Notes: generated from the letters alone by a model not told the origin. A DNA stretch of 12,668 nt from an uncultured Clostridia bacterium (GCA_937902305.1 CALDHV010000218.1:1-12668); one strand, 5' to 3'; shown: positions 1 to 6,812, numbered from the stretch's first letter. A program made the numbers and translations.

Positions 1-239
1 CGATGATCGAGTCGCCGACGGCCTTGGCGAACGCGCAGGCGATCGCCGAGACCGAGGGCGTGGACATGCTCTTCTTCGGTCCCGGCGACTATTCGGTCCT
101 CTCGGACATCCGCGGTCCGCTCGACTCGCCGGAGATCCTCAGGGCGATCGAGAGGGCGTGCGGCATCGCGCGCGCGGCCGGACGCCACTTCGGCTCGCTC
201 GCGATCACCGATGCGCAGATCGACCGGCTGATCGGTTAG
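1..239 (+). CDS. HpcH/HpaI family aldolase, C-terminal part only
   Basis: The reading frame is open from the left edge of the window, so the N-terminal part lies outside; about 78 residues are visible. Seen: an MIES motif at the start, then GVDMLFFGPGDYS. In HpcH/HpaI aldolases (family knowledge) the Glu of the first motif and the Asp of the GPxDxS motif bind the divalent metal that activates the pyruvate-type donor; both are present here. The family cleaves or forms 2-keto-3-deoxy and related hydroxy-keto acids in the cytoplasm. The substrate cannot be told from this fragment. The gene ends in TAG and converges with the next gene across only 16 bases, with no recognisable terminator. Its bases are roughly 70% G+C by eye, higher than the neighbouring genes, with many GCG, GAG and CTC codons; it may have a different history. 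Confidence 0.85.
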   Translation, partial: MIESPTALANAQAIAETEGVDMLFFGPGDYSVLSDIRGPLDSPEILRAIERACGIARAAGRHFGSLAITDAQIDRLIG

Positions 240-255
240 CCTGACAGATCGGCCT

Positions 256-993
256 TTAGCCGTCGATACAGCCGTTGACATAGTAGCCGTTGGCGGTTTT
301 GACCAGGATGTAGGTTTGATAATAGCTTGCCATTGCCGCGGTCGGCGGGATCTCATTGCCGTGCTCGTCGAGCTTGACATCGTTGGTGGCAACATAGCCC
401 ACCCGCACGGAATAGCCGTTGCCGGTGCGTTTCACTTTGTCGATGACACCGCGGTAGATCGCCGCAAGCTCATTGCCGAACGGCACATAATAGCACGCGT
501 CGTTACTACTGTACATCAGCCCGTCATCCGACAGCGTGTGATGAGTCAGCGTGGATTGCGCCCCGAACAGAGTGTTGTAGGATTCTTCGACCTCGGATAC
601 CGACACGACGAGCCGACCGAGATCATCGACAGCATATAGACAGTTTTCATCGTTTTCGCGTAGCATACGTATTTGCTCCGCCCGCATAATGCGGTAAGCG
701 GCGGCATTGAGAAACGCATCCTGCTCGGTGACAGAGGTATCCTCAAACGGCTCGGGATTATAGTACATCAGCGGCTCGAGGAAATAGTAGAACTCCTCCT
801 TCAGGGCCGAGGTATCGTTGAGCTTCTGTATCCACTTGACCCCGCCGAAAACGCCAAAGGCAATTCCGGCGGCGCACAGCAGTACGACGATGATGCCGGT
901 GACCTTGGCGGCAGTGCGGCGTTTATGCCGGGACGCAGACCGGGGCGTTGTCTCCTGCTCATTTTCTGCGGAGATGACGGTTTTTTCCTCCAT
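256..993 (-). CDS. membrane-anchored protein of unknown function, last gene of sortase/LCP operon
   Basis: I do not recognise a family. The 245-residue product has a basic, polar N-terminus (about residues 1-30, with an RHKRR stretch), one hydrophobic segment at about 31-54, and then an extracytoplasmic region of about 190 residues. The topology suggests an N-in signal anchor with the rest outside the membrane. The outer part has an Asp/Glu- and Tyr-rich helical-looking start (60-145) and a beta-rich end (about 165-245). No cysteine pair, catalytic signature or sorting motif stands out. The start is fixed by a strong AGGAGGT Shine-Dalgarno sequence 7 bases before the ATG. It follows the LCP gene by 34 bases with no terminator, so it is probably co-transcribed. 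Its anchor and position suggest a partner or substrate-handling factor for cell-surface assembly; that is inference from context only. Confidence 0.75.
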   Translation of the reverse strand: MEEKTVISAENEQETTPRSASRHKRRTAAKVTGIIVVLLCAAGIAFGVFGGVKWIQKLNDTSALKEEFYYFLEPLMYYNPEPFEDTSVTEQDAFLNAAAYRIMRAEQIRMLRENDENCLYAVDDLGRLVVSVSEVEESYNTLFGAQSTLTHHTLSDDGLMYSSNDACYYVPFGNELAAIYRGVIDKVKRTGNGYSVRVGYVATNDVKLDEHGNEIPPTAAMASYYQTYILVKTANGYYVNGCIDG

Positions 994-1027
994 GGGGTAT
1001 ACCTCCTGTTCGTATAACTTAATCGAT

Positions 1028-2092
1028 TTAATTTACCAATTGGTCATCGGGTTGCTTTTCCGTATAAAATGCCGCCAACACTGCCTCATAGACCGAGCGG
1101 CTATCGGGGTGAAACTCCGAATGGGCTTTACCGTCCACGGTTTTGCCCTCAATGGAAAGGTAGGTCGGAGAGGACAAATGCGCGCCTCCGACCACACAGC
1201 CGCCGAGATAGGTGATCTCGGACAGCGACAGATTGGTGACGATATACGGCTTGGCGGTCTGATAGTACGAGTTCAGCAGGGAGAAGTTCTTTTTGATCTT
1301 TTCTCCGATCCGCTGATAAAAGGCGTTGAGGAACAGCTTTTGCCGCGCCATACGGTCCATATTCGCTTCGACAGAGTAGTCGCGGCTTTGGACGAATTGT
1401 TTTGCTTCGCTTCCGTTCAGCGTGAGCTTGGAGCCTGCTGCGACAGTTTTGCCGGAATAGGTGTACGGCTTGTCCGTTATCAGCGTTACACCGCCGACGG
1501 CATCGGTCATTTTGGTGACACCCGCCAGGTCGATGGCAACATAGTTTTCAATATTCATTCCGTACAATAGACGGTTGACCGAGGTCAGCACATTACGACA
1601 GCTTTCATCGCCTGTCGCGCCATAGGCGTAGGCGAGGCATAGCTGTTCTTTTTTGGTACCGCCGAAGCCGCCGCTGACGGTGTACTGATCAACATCCACC
1701 ATCGCTTCACGAGACAGCGGCAGGATGAAGCTTTTTCCTGTTTTGGTGTCCAGCACGAATAAAAACAGCGAGTCCGCCTGCCCGTTTCTGCCGTAGCCGA
1801 AATCGCGGTGAATATCCTCCTTATCAACTCCGAGGAACAGCACCGCTACGCGGTCATGGTTATAGACATAGGTCTTACCGCCGTATACGACCGTTTCGCC
1901 CTCATCCTCGACCCGCTCAACGAGCGAGGAGGGGGAGGAGGGGACGGCATCGGCATTTTGCCATTGCCGCTGTCCGTTATAGTAGAGGATCGACAGGGTG
2001 GCGGGCGGGATCAACAGCGCCGCGAGGATCGCGACCAAAATGATGATCCAAACGCGCCGATGCTTTTTTTGCTTACTGTGTGATGGTGTCAT
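1028..2092 (-). CDS. LCP (LytR-CpsA-Psr) family protein, divergent active-site motifs
   Basis: LCP proteins are membrane enzymes that transfer glycopolymers such as teichoic acids or capsule from lipid carriers to peptidoglycan outside the cell. Seen (numbering from the TTG one codon before the chosen ATG): basic N-terminus, one membrane segment at about 15-38, then an LCP domain at about 80-265. Recognisable blocks are VAVLFLGVD, ADSLFLFVLD, LPLSRE, DAVGGVTL, LNGSEAKQFVQSRD and DRMARQKLFLNAF. The usual R-S/T-D-T block reads Q-A-D-S and the usual PRD reads SRE, so part of the phosphate-binding set is changed, while the Arg residues of SRE, SRD and RMARQ remain. The start is ATG at 2092 (TTG at 2095 is the alternative), preceded by a GGGGG stretch inside the end of the sortase gene; the 20-base overlap implies translational coupling. 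Substrate polymer unknown. Confidence 0.9.
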   Translation of the reverse strand: MTPSHSKQKKHRRVWIIILVAILAALLIPPATLSILYYNGQRQWQNADAVPSSPSSLVERVEDEGETVVYGGKTYVYNHDRVAVLFLGVDKEDIHRDFGYGRNGQADSLFLFVLDTKTGKSFILPLSREAMVDVDQYTVSGGFGGTKKEQLCLAYAYGATGDESCRNVLTSVNRLLYGMNIENYVAIDLAGVTKMTDAVGGVTLITDKPYTYSGKTVAAGSKLTLNGSEAKQFVQSRDYSVEANMDRMARQKLFLNAFYQRIGEKIKKNFSLLNSYYQTAKPYIVTNLSLSEITYLGGCVVGGAHLSSPTYLSIEGKTVDGKAHSEFHPDSRSVYEAVLAAFYTEKQPDDQLVN

Positions 2093-2855
2093 CAATCAAA
2101 ACCCCCATAACCAAATATCGTTGAGTGGATACTCCGGTGCAGGTGCTCAAGGTGATAATGCGGTCATCGGTGGTGACATTCACCCCGTCCCGTACCTGCC
2201 GATTCATCGCGGTGGGGTGGAGCGTTTGCTCAATGAAGCGGGCATAGTCGGACGGATTGCCAAAATCAAACGCGTTGAGGATCAGCCGGTCATCATACAC
2301 AAACGCGGAATACAGCCGGTAGGTCAGGATGTGACCGGGCGTGTAAATATAGATCTTGTCATACTCATTAAACACCTTTTCCTTGCGGAATTGGTGCAGG
2401 TCGGCAAACATCGTCCCGTTTTTCATATAATGTCCGTACAGCACGGTGTTCGGGTCGGAAAAATCGCCGGAATTAAGCTGTTGCATATAGATGGCGCCGG
2501 CTTTTTTCGGCACTTTGTTGACATCGTGGTCGATATAGAAATCCTCGCCCTCCTCCGGGGTGCTGCGCAGGACGGGATAGTCGATCGCGGTGCCGGGGAT
2601 GCTGATCCAGCCGACAATATCCGGGTTTTGCTGTTTCAAAGCGGCAAAATCCTTCGGATTTTCCGGAATGATGGCGGAAATGTCGCCGGATGTGTCCGAA
2701 ATGGGCGGCAGATCAGGCTTCTCTGCCGTATGGTGAAGAAGCAACGGCAGAAAATACCAGCCAAGCCCGATCAGTGCCGCGATCGCCAGCAGAATAAAAA
2801 AGAGAAGCAAAATCTGTAGCGGGCGTCTTTTTTTCTCCGGGCGCTCCTGTTCCAT
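2073..2855 (-). CDS. srtB: class B sortase
   Basis: Sortases are membrane transpeptidases that cut a C-terminal sorting motif after Thr and join the protein to the cell wall. This 260-residue protein has a basic N-terminus (KKRR), a membrane segment at about 13-40 and a catalytic domain from about residue 68. The expected triad is visible: His142 in VLYGHYM, Cys239 in TLSTCT, Arg246 in TQRYLV. The ending TLSTC...RYLVMG and the early block VGWISIPGTAIDYPV are typical of class B. Start: ATG with AAAGGAG upstream. It lies 20 bases after the sialidase-like gene and overlaps the LCP gene, so these form one operon. Clostridioides difficile SrtB is known to prefer (S/N/P)PxTG motifs, and a gene ending in SPKTG lies upstream on the same strand (4679-5176). 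That protein is the natural candidate substrate; the pairing is inference. Confidence 0.93.
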   Translation of the reverse strand: MEQERPEKKRRPLQILLLFFILLAIAALIGLGWYFLPLLLHHTAEKPDLPPISDTSGDISAIIPENPKDFAALKQQNPDIVGWISIPGTAIDYPVLRSTPEEGEDFYIDHDVNKVPKKAGAIYMQQLNSGDFSDPNTVLYGHYMKNGTMFADLHQFRKEKVFNEYDKIYIYTPGHILTYRLYSAFVYDDRLILNAFDFGNPSDYARFIEQTLHPTAMNRQVRDGVNVTTDDRIITLSTCTGVSTQRYLVMGVLIDDTITQ

Positions 2856-2875
2856 AGCGGGTCAAACTCCTTTCG

Positions 2876-4606
2876 TTAGGTCGCGTTTTCGTAAAACTCC
2901 TTGACTAAGCTGCCGAGCCGGTCGCCGCTTGCGGCGACGGTTTGCAGGTGGAGATAATACAGCCCGTGCGGTGCCTCGCCCCGCATCGGCAGAGAACATA
3001 TCTTTTTGCCGTTCCACAGCATTTGTGCTGTGCGTCGGTCGGTATCAAACTGCAATGTGACCGTGACCCAGTCGGCGGTCTTTTCGCATATATCCGCTGA
3101 AAAAGCGGCACAGCTCCCCACGGTGGGATCGCAGGGATTCATCCAGTAATCAAGGAGCGATATACGCAGTCCGTCGCCGAGCACGCGCAGCTTGACGCTG
3201 ACCTCGCCGTGGTGGGTCGCGGGGAAGTTCCAAACCGCCCCTTGTATCTGGTTGAACAGCCGATCATCGCCGGGGTTGCGGAAAAGCAACACCTCGGAAT
3301 GGTCGCCGGAGGGGTCCGGCACCGGGATGACGCCGTTGGTGCGATTCCACGCGCAGTGACCGGGGAAGGGCGGACAGATGCCGCCGGATACGCTTTGCAG
3401 ATAGACCTGCGTGGACAGCGCCCCCAGCCCGTGGCTGAGCGTTTCCCGCCTTCCTTGCTCATACAGCCAGTTGATGTCGAAGATCAGTACCTTGTTGACA
3501 TTCGGGTGCTGACCATTGTGTACGAGGATCTTGCCATACGGTAGCTCCAGCACCTGCGACTGGTGCACGCTTTTGTCGTTTACGCCGTCATTGCCGCCGG
3601 AGGAGCGGAAATCGCAGGTGTTGCGCAAATCGTTGAGCTGTAATTCCCGGAAGCCCCGCCACGTTTTTGCCTCATCGTCGGAAACGGCGATATGCATCGC
3701 GTCGCGGTTGGTGAAAACATCCTCCCAAACGCCGGTGATCACATCCTCACCGAGCGGTGGGAAATACGACCGGTGATCGACCTCGGGGAGCGGCTTCGTG
3801 TTGTTGAAGAAAAACAGGATCCTGCCGTCATTGAGCCGGAAAAGATTGGGGAAGGTCAGCACCGAATGGAACGGTGTCGGCTCGGGCTTTGTCCACGTGT
3901 CGCCGTGGTCGTAGGAGCGGGTGACATAGTGGAAATCGGTGGAGGTGCGCAGATAGCACAAAAGCGTGCCGTCCGCCAGCTCGACCACCGTCGGCTCGAG
4001 GCCGGAGTTTTCCCATCGCATCCCCTCGTGCGGCGGGGTCTGCACAAAATGATCGGTTGGCTCTATATCCACCAGCCGCCACGATGCGCCGTCGTCATCC
4101 GACAGAAGCACCGCACCGTGTCGGTCGTGGTTGCAGGGGATGATGACGCGATCTGCCGCTTGCAGGAAGACCGGCGGTTTCATACAGTCGTGCCCGAGCG
4201 CATCGACCGGAACGATGGTGAAATCGTGTCCGTCGGGGTCGCCGTCGGTGTAGCAGATGACGCGATTGTCATCCACGGCGGAATTGGCGCTTGCCAGACC
4301 GACGCCGATGTACCGCCCGGTTTTCGGATTACGCAGGGCTGCGGGCATAGCCTGCGGGTCACCCTTATGAAGCTTCCACGATAGACCGCAGTCGCCGGAG
4401 GATAGATAGATTGGCTTTCCCTTGCGGTCGTCGTACAGACGAATCTCGCCGTCCGGCATAACCGCCAAACCGTGCCACGCGGTAGAAAAGCCGGCGCTGA
4501 CGGCGGTCGGTTCGTAGATCTCCTTCAAAAACGCCTTGTCCTCCTCGGACAGTCGCTTTTCCATGATCGGAACATACCAGTTCGGTAAGAGCTTCGTATC
4601 CCTCAT
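2876..4606 (-). CDS. sialidase-like (BNR/Asp-box) beta-propeller protein, no signal peptide
   Basis: Four Asp-box motifs (S-x-D-x-G-x-x-W) mark a six-bladed propeller of the sialidase superfamily. Numbered from the ATG at 4606 they lie at about 70-77 (SSGDCGLSW), 169-176 (SDDDGASW), 231-238 (SYDHGDTW) and 309-316 (SDDEAKTW, with Ala for Gly). The stretch GLEPTVVELADGTLLCYLRTS at about 201-222 matches the conserved Glu/Arg region of such enzymes. Residues from about 440 look like a separate beta-sandwich. Length is 576 residues. No signal peptide or anchor is visible, so the protein looks cytoplasmic, which is odd in a sortase operon. The ATG at 4606 was chosen over an in-frame GTG at 4645 because the GTG lies inside a terminator hairpin, while a GGATGG sequence precedes the ATG. 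The true substrate (sialic acid or another glycoside) cannot be read from sequence. Confidence 0.85.
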   Translation of the reverse strand: MRDTKLLPNWYVPIMEKRLSEEDKAFLKEIYEPTAVSAGFSTAWHGLAVMPDGEIRLYDDRKGKPIYLSSGDCGLSWKLHKGDPQAMPAALRNPKTGRYIGVGLASANSAVDDNRVICYTDGDPDGHDFTIVPVDALGHDCMKPPVFLQAADRVIIPCNHDRHGAVLLSDDDGASWRLVDIEPTDHFVQTPPHEGMRWENSGLEPTVVELADGTLLCYLRTSTDFHYVTRSYDHGDTWTKPEPTPFHSVLTFPNLFRLNDGRILFFFNNTKPLPEVDHRSYFPPLGEDVITGVWEDVFTNRDAMHIAVSDDEAKTWRGFRELQLNDLRNTCDFRSSGGNDGVNDKSVHQSQVLELPYGKILVHNGQHPNVNKVLIFDINWLYEQGRRETLSHGLGALSTQVYLQSVSGGICPPFPGHCAWNRTNGVIPVPDPSGDHSEVLLFRNPGDDRLFNQIQGAVWNFPATHHGEVSVKLRVLGDGLRISLLDYWMNPCDPTVGSCAAFSADICEKTADWVTVTLQFDTDRRTAQMLWNGKKICSLPMRGEAPHGLYYLHLQTVAASGDRLGSLVKEFYENAT

Positions 4607-4630
4607 ATCATCACCATCCAGAATAACGAT

Positions 4631-4670
4631 AAAAAAGCCGGACACCGTTAAGGCAATGTCCGGCTTTTTT
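4631..4670. terminator. bidirectional intrinsic terminator between SPKTG protein gene and sialidase-sortase operon
   Basis: Perfect 14-base inverted repeat: AAAAAAGCCGGACA at 4631-4644 and TGTCCGGCTTTTTT at 4657-4670, with a 12-base loop. The GC-rich core is flanked by six A on one side and six T on the other, so it can work in both directions. On the - strand it begins 8 bases after the stop codon of the SPKTG protein gene, and its T tract ends only about 25 bases before the start of the next gene. Confidence 0.92.
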
Positions 4671-4678
4671 CATAAAAA

Positions 4679-5176
4679 TCAGTATGCCAGTTTCTTCTTG
4701 GTAACAACGATACCCGCCATTGCCAAAGCCAACATTGCACACAGCATCGGCAACAACGCGTCGCCGGTCTTGGGAGAGGTGCCCTTGAACACCTCTATCG
4801 CCGCGGTGATGTCGGTCTTTTTGTTGCCGTATTCGGCAACGACGATCACATCGTCAAGCGGAGTGAGAATGATGATCTTGTTCTCCTCCTTAACGATGAT
4901 ATAGTCCGTTCCCTCGACAGCGGTCTTGCCCTTGCTGTCATAGACCGACCAACCGCTGAACTCATCGTTTTGGTAGCTGTCATCCGCCTCAAACTGCATC
5001 ACAGTGTGACCGGCCTCATCTACACCGACCTCACGCACGGTGGGTTTTGCCGAGCTGTTTTTAACAAAAACGACCTTCAGCTTCGGCTGGGCGACCGGGC
5101 TGCTCTTGGCAAATGCCGGGATGCCGAGACAAACTACCAGCAAAACGGCGAGCAATACGCAAAAAGCCTTTTTCAT
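4679..5176 (-). CDS. small secreted cell-wall protein with SPKTG sorting signal
   Basis: A 165-residue exported protein with a full sortase-substrate layout. Seen: a signal peptide at residues 1-23 (MKK, hydrophobic core, AFA before KSS); a mature part of about 110 residues; the motif SPKTG at 134-138; a hydrophobic segment at about 141-158; and a positive tail KKKLAY. The middle, with FSGW at 73-76 and a beta-rich run ending in VAEYGNK, resembles the small InlB B-repeat/Listeria-Bacteroides-repeat fold, a weak similarity made by eye. The ATG at 5176 was chosen because AAGGAG sits 9 bases upstream and the signal peptide starts there; an in-frame ATG 13 codons earlier would place a charged extension before the signal. 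It has its own strong promoter and is followed by a strong terminator, so it is probably abundant. Likely attached to peptidoglycan by the neighbouring class B sortase (inference). Confidence 0.88.
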   Translation of the reverse strand: MKKAFCVLLAVLLVVCLGIPAFAKSSPVAQPKLKVVFVKNSSAKPTVREVGVDEAGHTVMQFEADDSYQNDEFSGWSVYDSKGKTAVEGTDYIIVKEENKIIILTPLDDVIVVAEYGNKKTDITAAIEVFKGTSPKTGDALLPMLCAMLALAMAGIVVTKKKLAY

Positions 5177-5220
5177 ATCAGTTCTCTCCTTTTTTATATG
5201 CAAAATACGATACACAAGTT

Positions 5221-5249
5221 ATTATAGCAGACGAAACCGGATTTGTAAA
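5221..5249 (-). promoter_or_regulatory. sigma-A promoter of SPKTG protein gene
   Basis: Read on the - strand: -35 TTTACA (5249-5244), a 17-base spacer, and -10 TATAAT (5226-5221) preceded by TGC, an extended -10 element. The expected start of transcription is about 5213-5215, giving a short leader of about 38 nt before the ATG at 5176. Confidence 0.9.
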
Positions 5250-5277
5250 CCCCTTTTTTCTTTTTTTACAATTTCAC

Positions 5278-6432
5278 TCAAATATCTTTGATGAAACAAC
5301 GCCGACGCTTATGCTGTTCCTTCTCAAACTTCTTCCATTGCGAGAGAATCTTGGCGTTGCTCTCAAGCTGAGGCCCGGTTTCGGCATAGCGGATGCCGTG
5401 CTTTGCCAAATGGTGGATCAGGTAATCAAGAATAATAGCATTGACACCCGCTCCCTGCAACTCCGGCTTGACGGCGATGAGGAACATATCAATCGCGTCA
5501 TTCTTTGACAGCGAATGTAGGACGTGTGCCCAGCCGGTCGGAAACAGCTTGCCACGGCATTTTTGCATTGCGGTCGCCATAGAGGGGGCGCTGACACCGA
5601 AGGCGACGAGATTTTCGTCCTTATCCATCACGAAACAGGCGTAATCGGGGTTGACCAGCGGAGCAAACTTGTTTTTGTATTTTTTGATCTGCCGTTCATT
5701 GAGCTCAACCACGCCGTAGAGCGGCGAATACGCCTCATTGACCAGCCGGAAGAACGCGTCCACCAGCTTGCCGTATTGCCATTTGTGCTTGACGGTCGCG
5801 ACGTGCAACTCGTGGCTACGCATGACGCGCTCCGCAATTCTGTGGAACAATTGTGCCTGCGGGCTGTCCGGGGACGGGACGCTGACCTTAAACTCCAGCC
5901 AGTCGGTGTCTTTGCGGTAGCCGAGGCGTTCCAGATGCTCAATGTAGTAGGGGTGGTTATAGTAGGTGATGAACATACTGCGGCGTTCGAAGCCGTCCAC
6001 CAGCATACCCTCGCGATCGAGGTCGCAGAAGCCGAGCGGCCCGTGGATCTGGTCGCATCCCTTTTCCCGGGCGAACGCCTCCACCGCCGCAAACAGGGCG
6101 GCGGATACCTTCTCATCGTCGATAAAATCGACCTGACTGAACCGCATCCGGTTGGTGCCCCATTTTTCGTTGGCACGGTGACTGAGGATAGCGGCGATGC
6201 GCCCGACGATCTTGCCATCTCGCCAGGCAAGCCAGCATTTTGCTTCGCAGTATTCAAATGCGGGGTTTTTCTTCGGATCCCAGTCCGCCATATCGTCGTC
6301 GTAAAAAGCGGGGACGAATTGCGGCGTGTCGCGGTAAAGCACGTTCGGATAATTGACAAAAAGTCGGCGTTCGCGCTTTGTTGTCACCTCGCGTACCGTG
6401 ACGGTGGCAGGTGCGCAGACTTGTGTGCCCAT
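5278..6432 (-). CDS. GNAT-like N-acetyltransferase family protein, probably double domain
   Basis: A 384-residue soluble protein without signal peptide or membrane segment. Seen: an N-terminal half (about 11-180) with LAWRDGKIVGRIAAI at 68-82, like the central strands of a GNAT fold, and the block GPLGFCDLDREGMLVDGF at 131-148. The C-terminal half (about 195-384) has MFLIAVKPELQGAGVNAII around 316-334, resembling the acetyl-CoA pyrophosphate-binding loop (Q/R-x-x-G-x-G/A), and a basic end, HKRRRCFIK. Two tandem GNAT-like halves are therefore likely. The acceptor substrate is unknown. Start: ATG with AGGAGGG 8 bases upstream and its own promoter at 6464-6492. The 3' end lies about 100 bases before the next gene's start and no clear terminator hairpin is seen, so read-through into the surface cluster is possible. 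It diverges from the regulator gene. Confidence 0.75.
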   Translation of the reverse strand: MGTQVCAPATVTVREVTTKRERRLFVNYPNVLYRDTPQFVPAFYDDDMADWDPKKNPAFEYCEAKCWLAWRDGKIVGRIAAILSHRANEKWGTNRMRFSQVDFIDDEKVSAALFAAVEAFAREKGCDQIHGPLGFCDLDREGMLVDGFERRSMFITYYNHPYYIEHLERLGYRKDTDWLEFKVSVPSPDSPQAQLFHRIAERVMRSHELHVATVKHKWQYGKLVDAFFRLVNEAYSPLYGVVELNERQIKKYKNKFAPLVNPDYACFVMDKDENLVAFGVSAPSMATAMQKCRGKLFPTGWAHVLHSLSKNDAIDMFLIAVKPELQGAGVNAIILDYLIHHLAKHGIRYAETGPQLESNAKILSQWKKFEKEQHKRRRCFIKDI

Positions 6433-6463
6433 ACTCTGTCCCTCCTGCGTTTCATTTCCCTAC

Positions 6464-6492
6464 ATTATAGTACTCTTATGCGGAAAAGTCAA
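6464..6492 (-). promoter_or_regulatory. sigma-A promoter of acetyltransferase gene
   Basis: Read on the - strand: -35 TTGACT (6492-6487), a 17-base spacer, and -10 TATAAT (6469-6464). Transcription should begin near 6457, about 25 nt before the ATG at 6432. Confidence 0.9.
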
Positions 6493-6516
6493 ATGGAATA
6501 CACCGGACGGACACGT

Positions 6517-6530
6517 TTTTTCGCGAAAAA
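6517..6530. repeat. 14-base perfect palindrome between divergent promoters
   Basis: TTTTTCGCGAAAAA is self-complementary. It lies about 25 bases upstream of the -35 box of the acetyltransferase promoter and 65 bases upstream of the regulator promoter. It could be an operator for a dimeric regulator; there is no direct evidence for which one. Adjacent copies of an AAAATSGC motif are described separately. Confidence 0.5.
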
Positions 6531-6545
6531 TGGCGTTTTACACGA

Positions 6546-6609
6546 AAAATCGCCTGTATTTTTGAACATTTTGAAAATAATTGTACTTTTTGTCTTGCAA
6601 AATCGCCTG
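6546..6609 (+). repeat. direct repeat AAAATCGCCTG, two copies
   Basis: An 11-base motif, AAAATCGCCTG, occurs at 6546-6556 and 6599-6609, each followed by T/A-rich TATT or ATATT. The second copy lies in the spacer between the -35 and -10 boxes of the regulator promoter. A related AAAATGGC lies at 6527-6534. The placement suits a repressor site, possibly for autoregulation by the PucR/CdaR-type protein (inference). Confidence 0.5.
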
Positions 6610-6623
6610 ATATTGTGTAAAAT
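6595..6623 (+). promoter_or_regulatory. sigma-A promoter of regulator gene
   Basis: -35 TTGCAA (6595-6600), 17-base spacer, -10 TAAAAT (6618-6623). Transcription should begin near 6630, leaving a long leader of about 180 nt before the start codon at 6813. Confidence 0.8.
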
Positions 6624-6629
6624 ACCCAT

Positions 6630-6812
6630 AAGCGGTTTTGCATACGCAAAATGCCGCCTACTGACAGAGCCGCCGCATGACGCGGAGAGTGTATATGCCG
6701 ATGATTTCCTGCCGAGGACGCGGGTAGTCGTTTGTATGCCGGCGGCTTTTTCGGACGCCGGCGTTGTGCTGTTTTACATTGCCCGGCAGGGATAAACAAA
6801 GGAGTGAGTCGT
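6630..6812 (+). promoter_or_regulatory. structured 5' leader with alternative hairpins upstream of the regulator
   Basis: The leader can form several helices. First, GCGGTTTTGC (6632-6641) with GCAAAA/CCGC (6646-6657), with a four-base loop and a two-base bulge. Second, AGCCGCCG (6668-6675) with CGGCGGCT (6740-6747), running directly into TTTTT (6747-6751), like a terminator; inside it CCTGC can pair with GCGGG. Third, GCCGGCG (6738-6744) with CGCCGGC (6756-6762), which uses the same bases as the second and so excludes it. Mutually exclusive stems of this kind are typical of riboswitches and attenuators. I could not match it to any riboswitch class known to me. Confidence 0.45.

Noticed and set aside
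4607..4645. Longer start (GTG at 4645) for the sialidase-like gene
   Set aside because: It would place the start codon inside a perfect terminator hairpin with no ribosome binding site; ATG at 4606 has a GGATGG sequence at proper distance.
4607..4660. Weak - strand promoter overlapping the hairpin (TTGCCT in the loop with T/A-rich bases downstream)
   Set aside because: No -10 close to consensus lies at 16-18 bases; the candidate TATCGT is too far away, so it was not called.
6677..6727. Possible 16-codon leader peptide (M-T-R-R-V-Y..., four Arg) inside the terminator-like stem
   Set aside because: No convincing ribosome binding site precedes the ATG, and no run of a single regulatory codon is present; not enough to call it a leader peptide.
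5524..6795. Long + strand frame opposite the acetyltransferase gene and across the divergent gap
   Set aside because: No ribosome binding site or recognisable domain; it runs through both promoters and the structured leader.
6732..6812. Upstream extension of the regulator gene
   Set aside because: The extra 27 codons lie in the structured leader, and ATG 6813 has a strong AAAGGAG; the N-terminal domain fits the later start.
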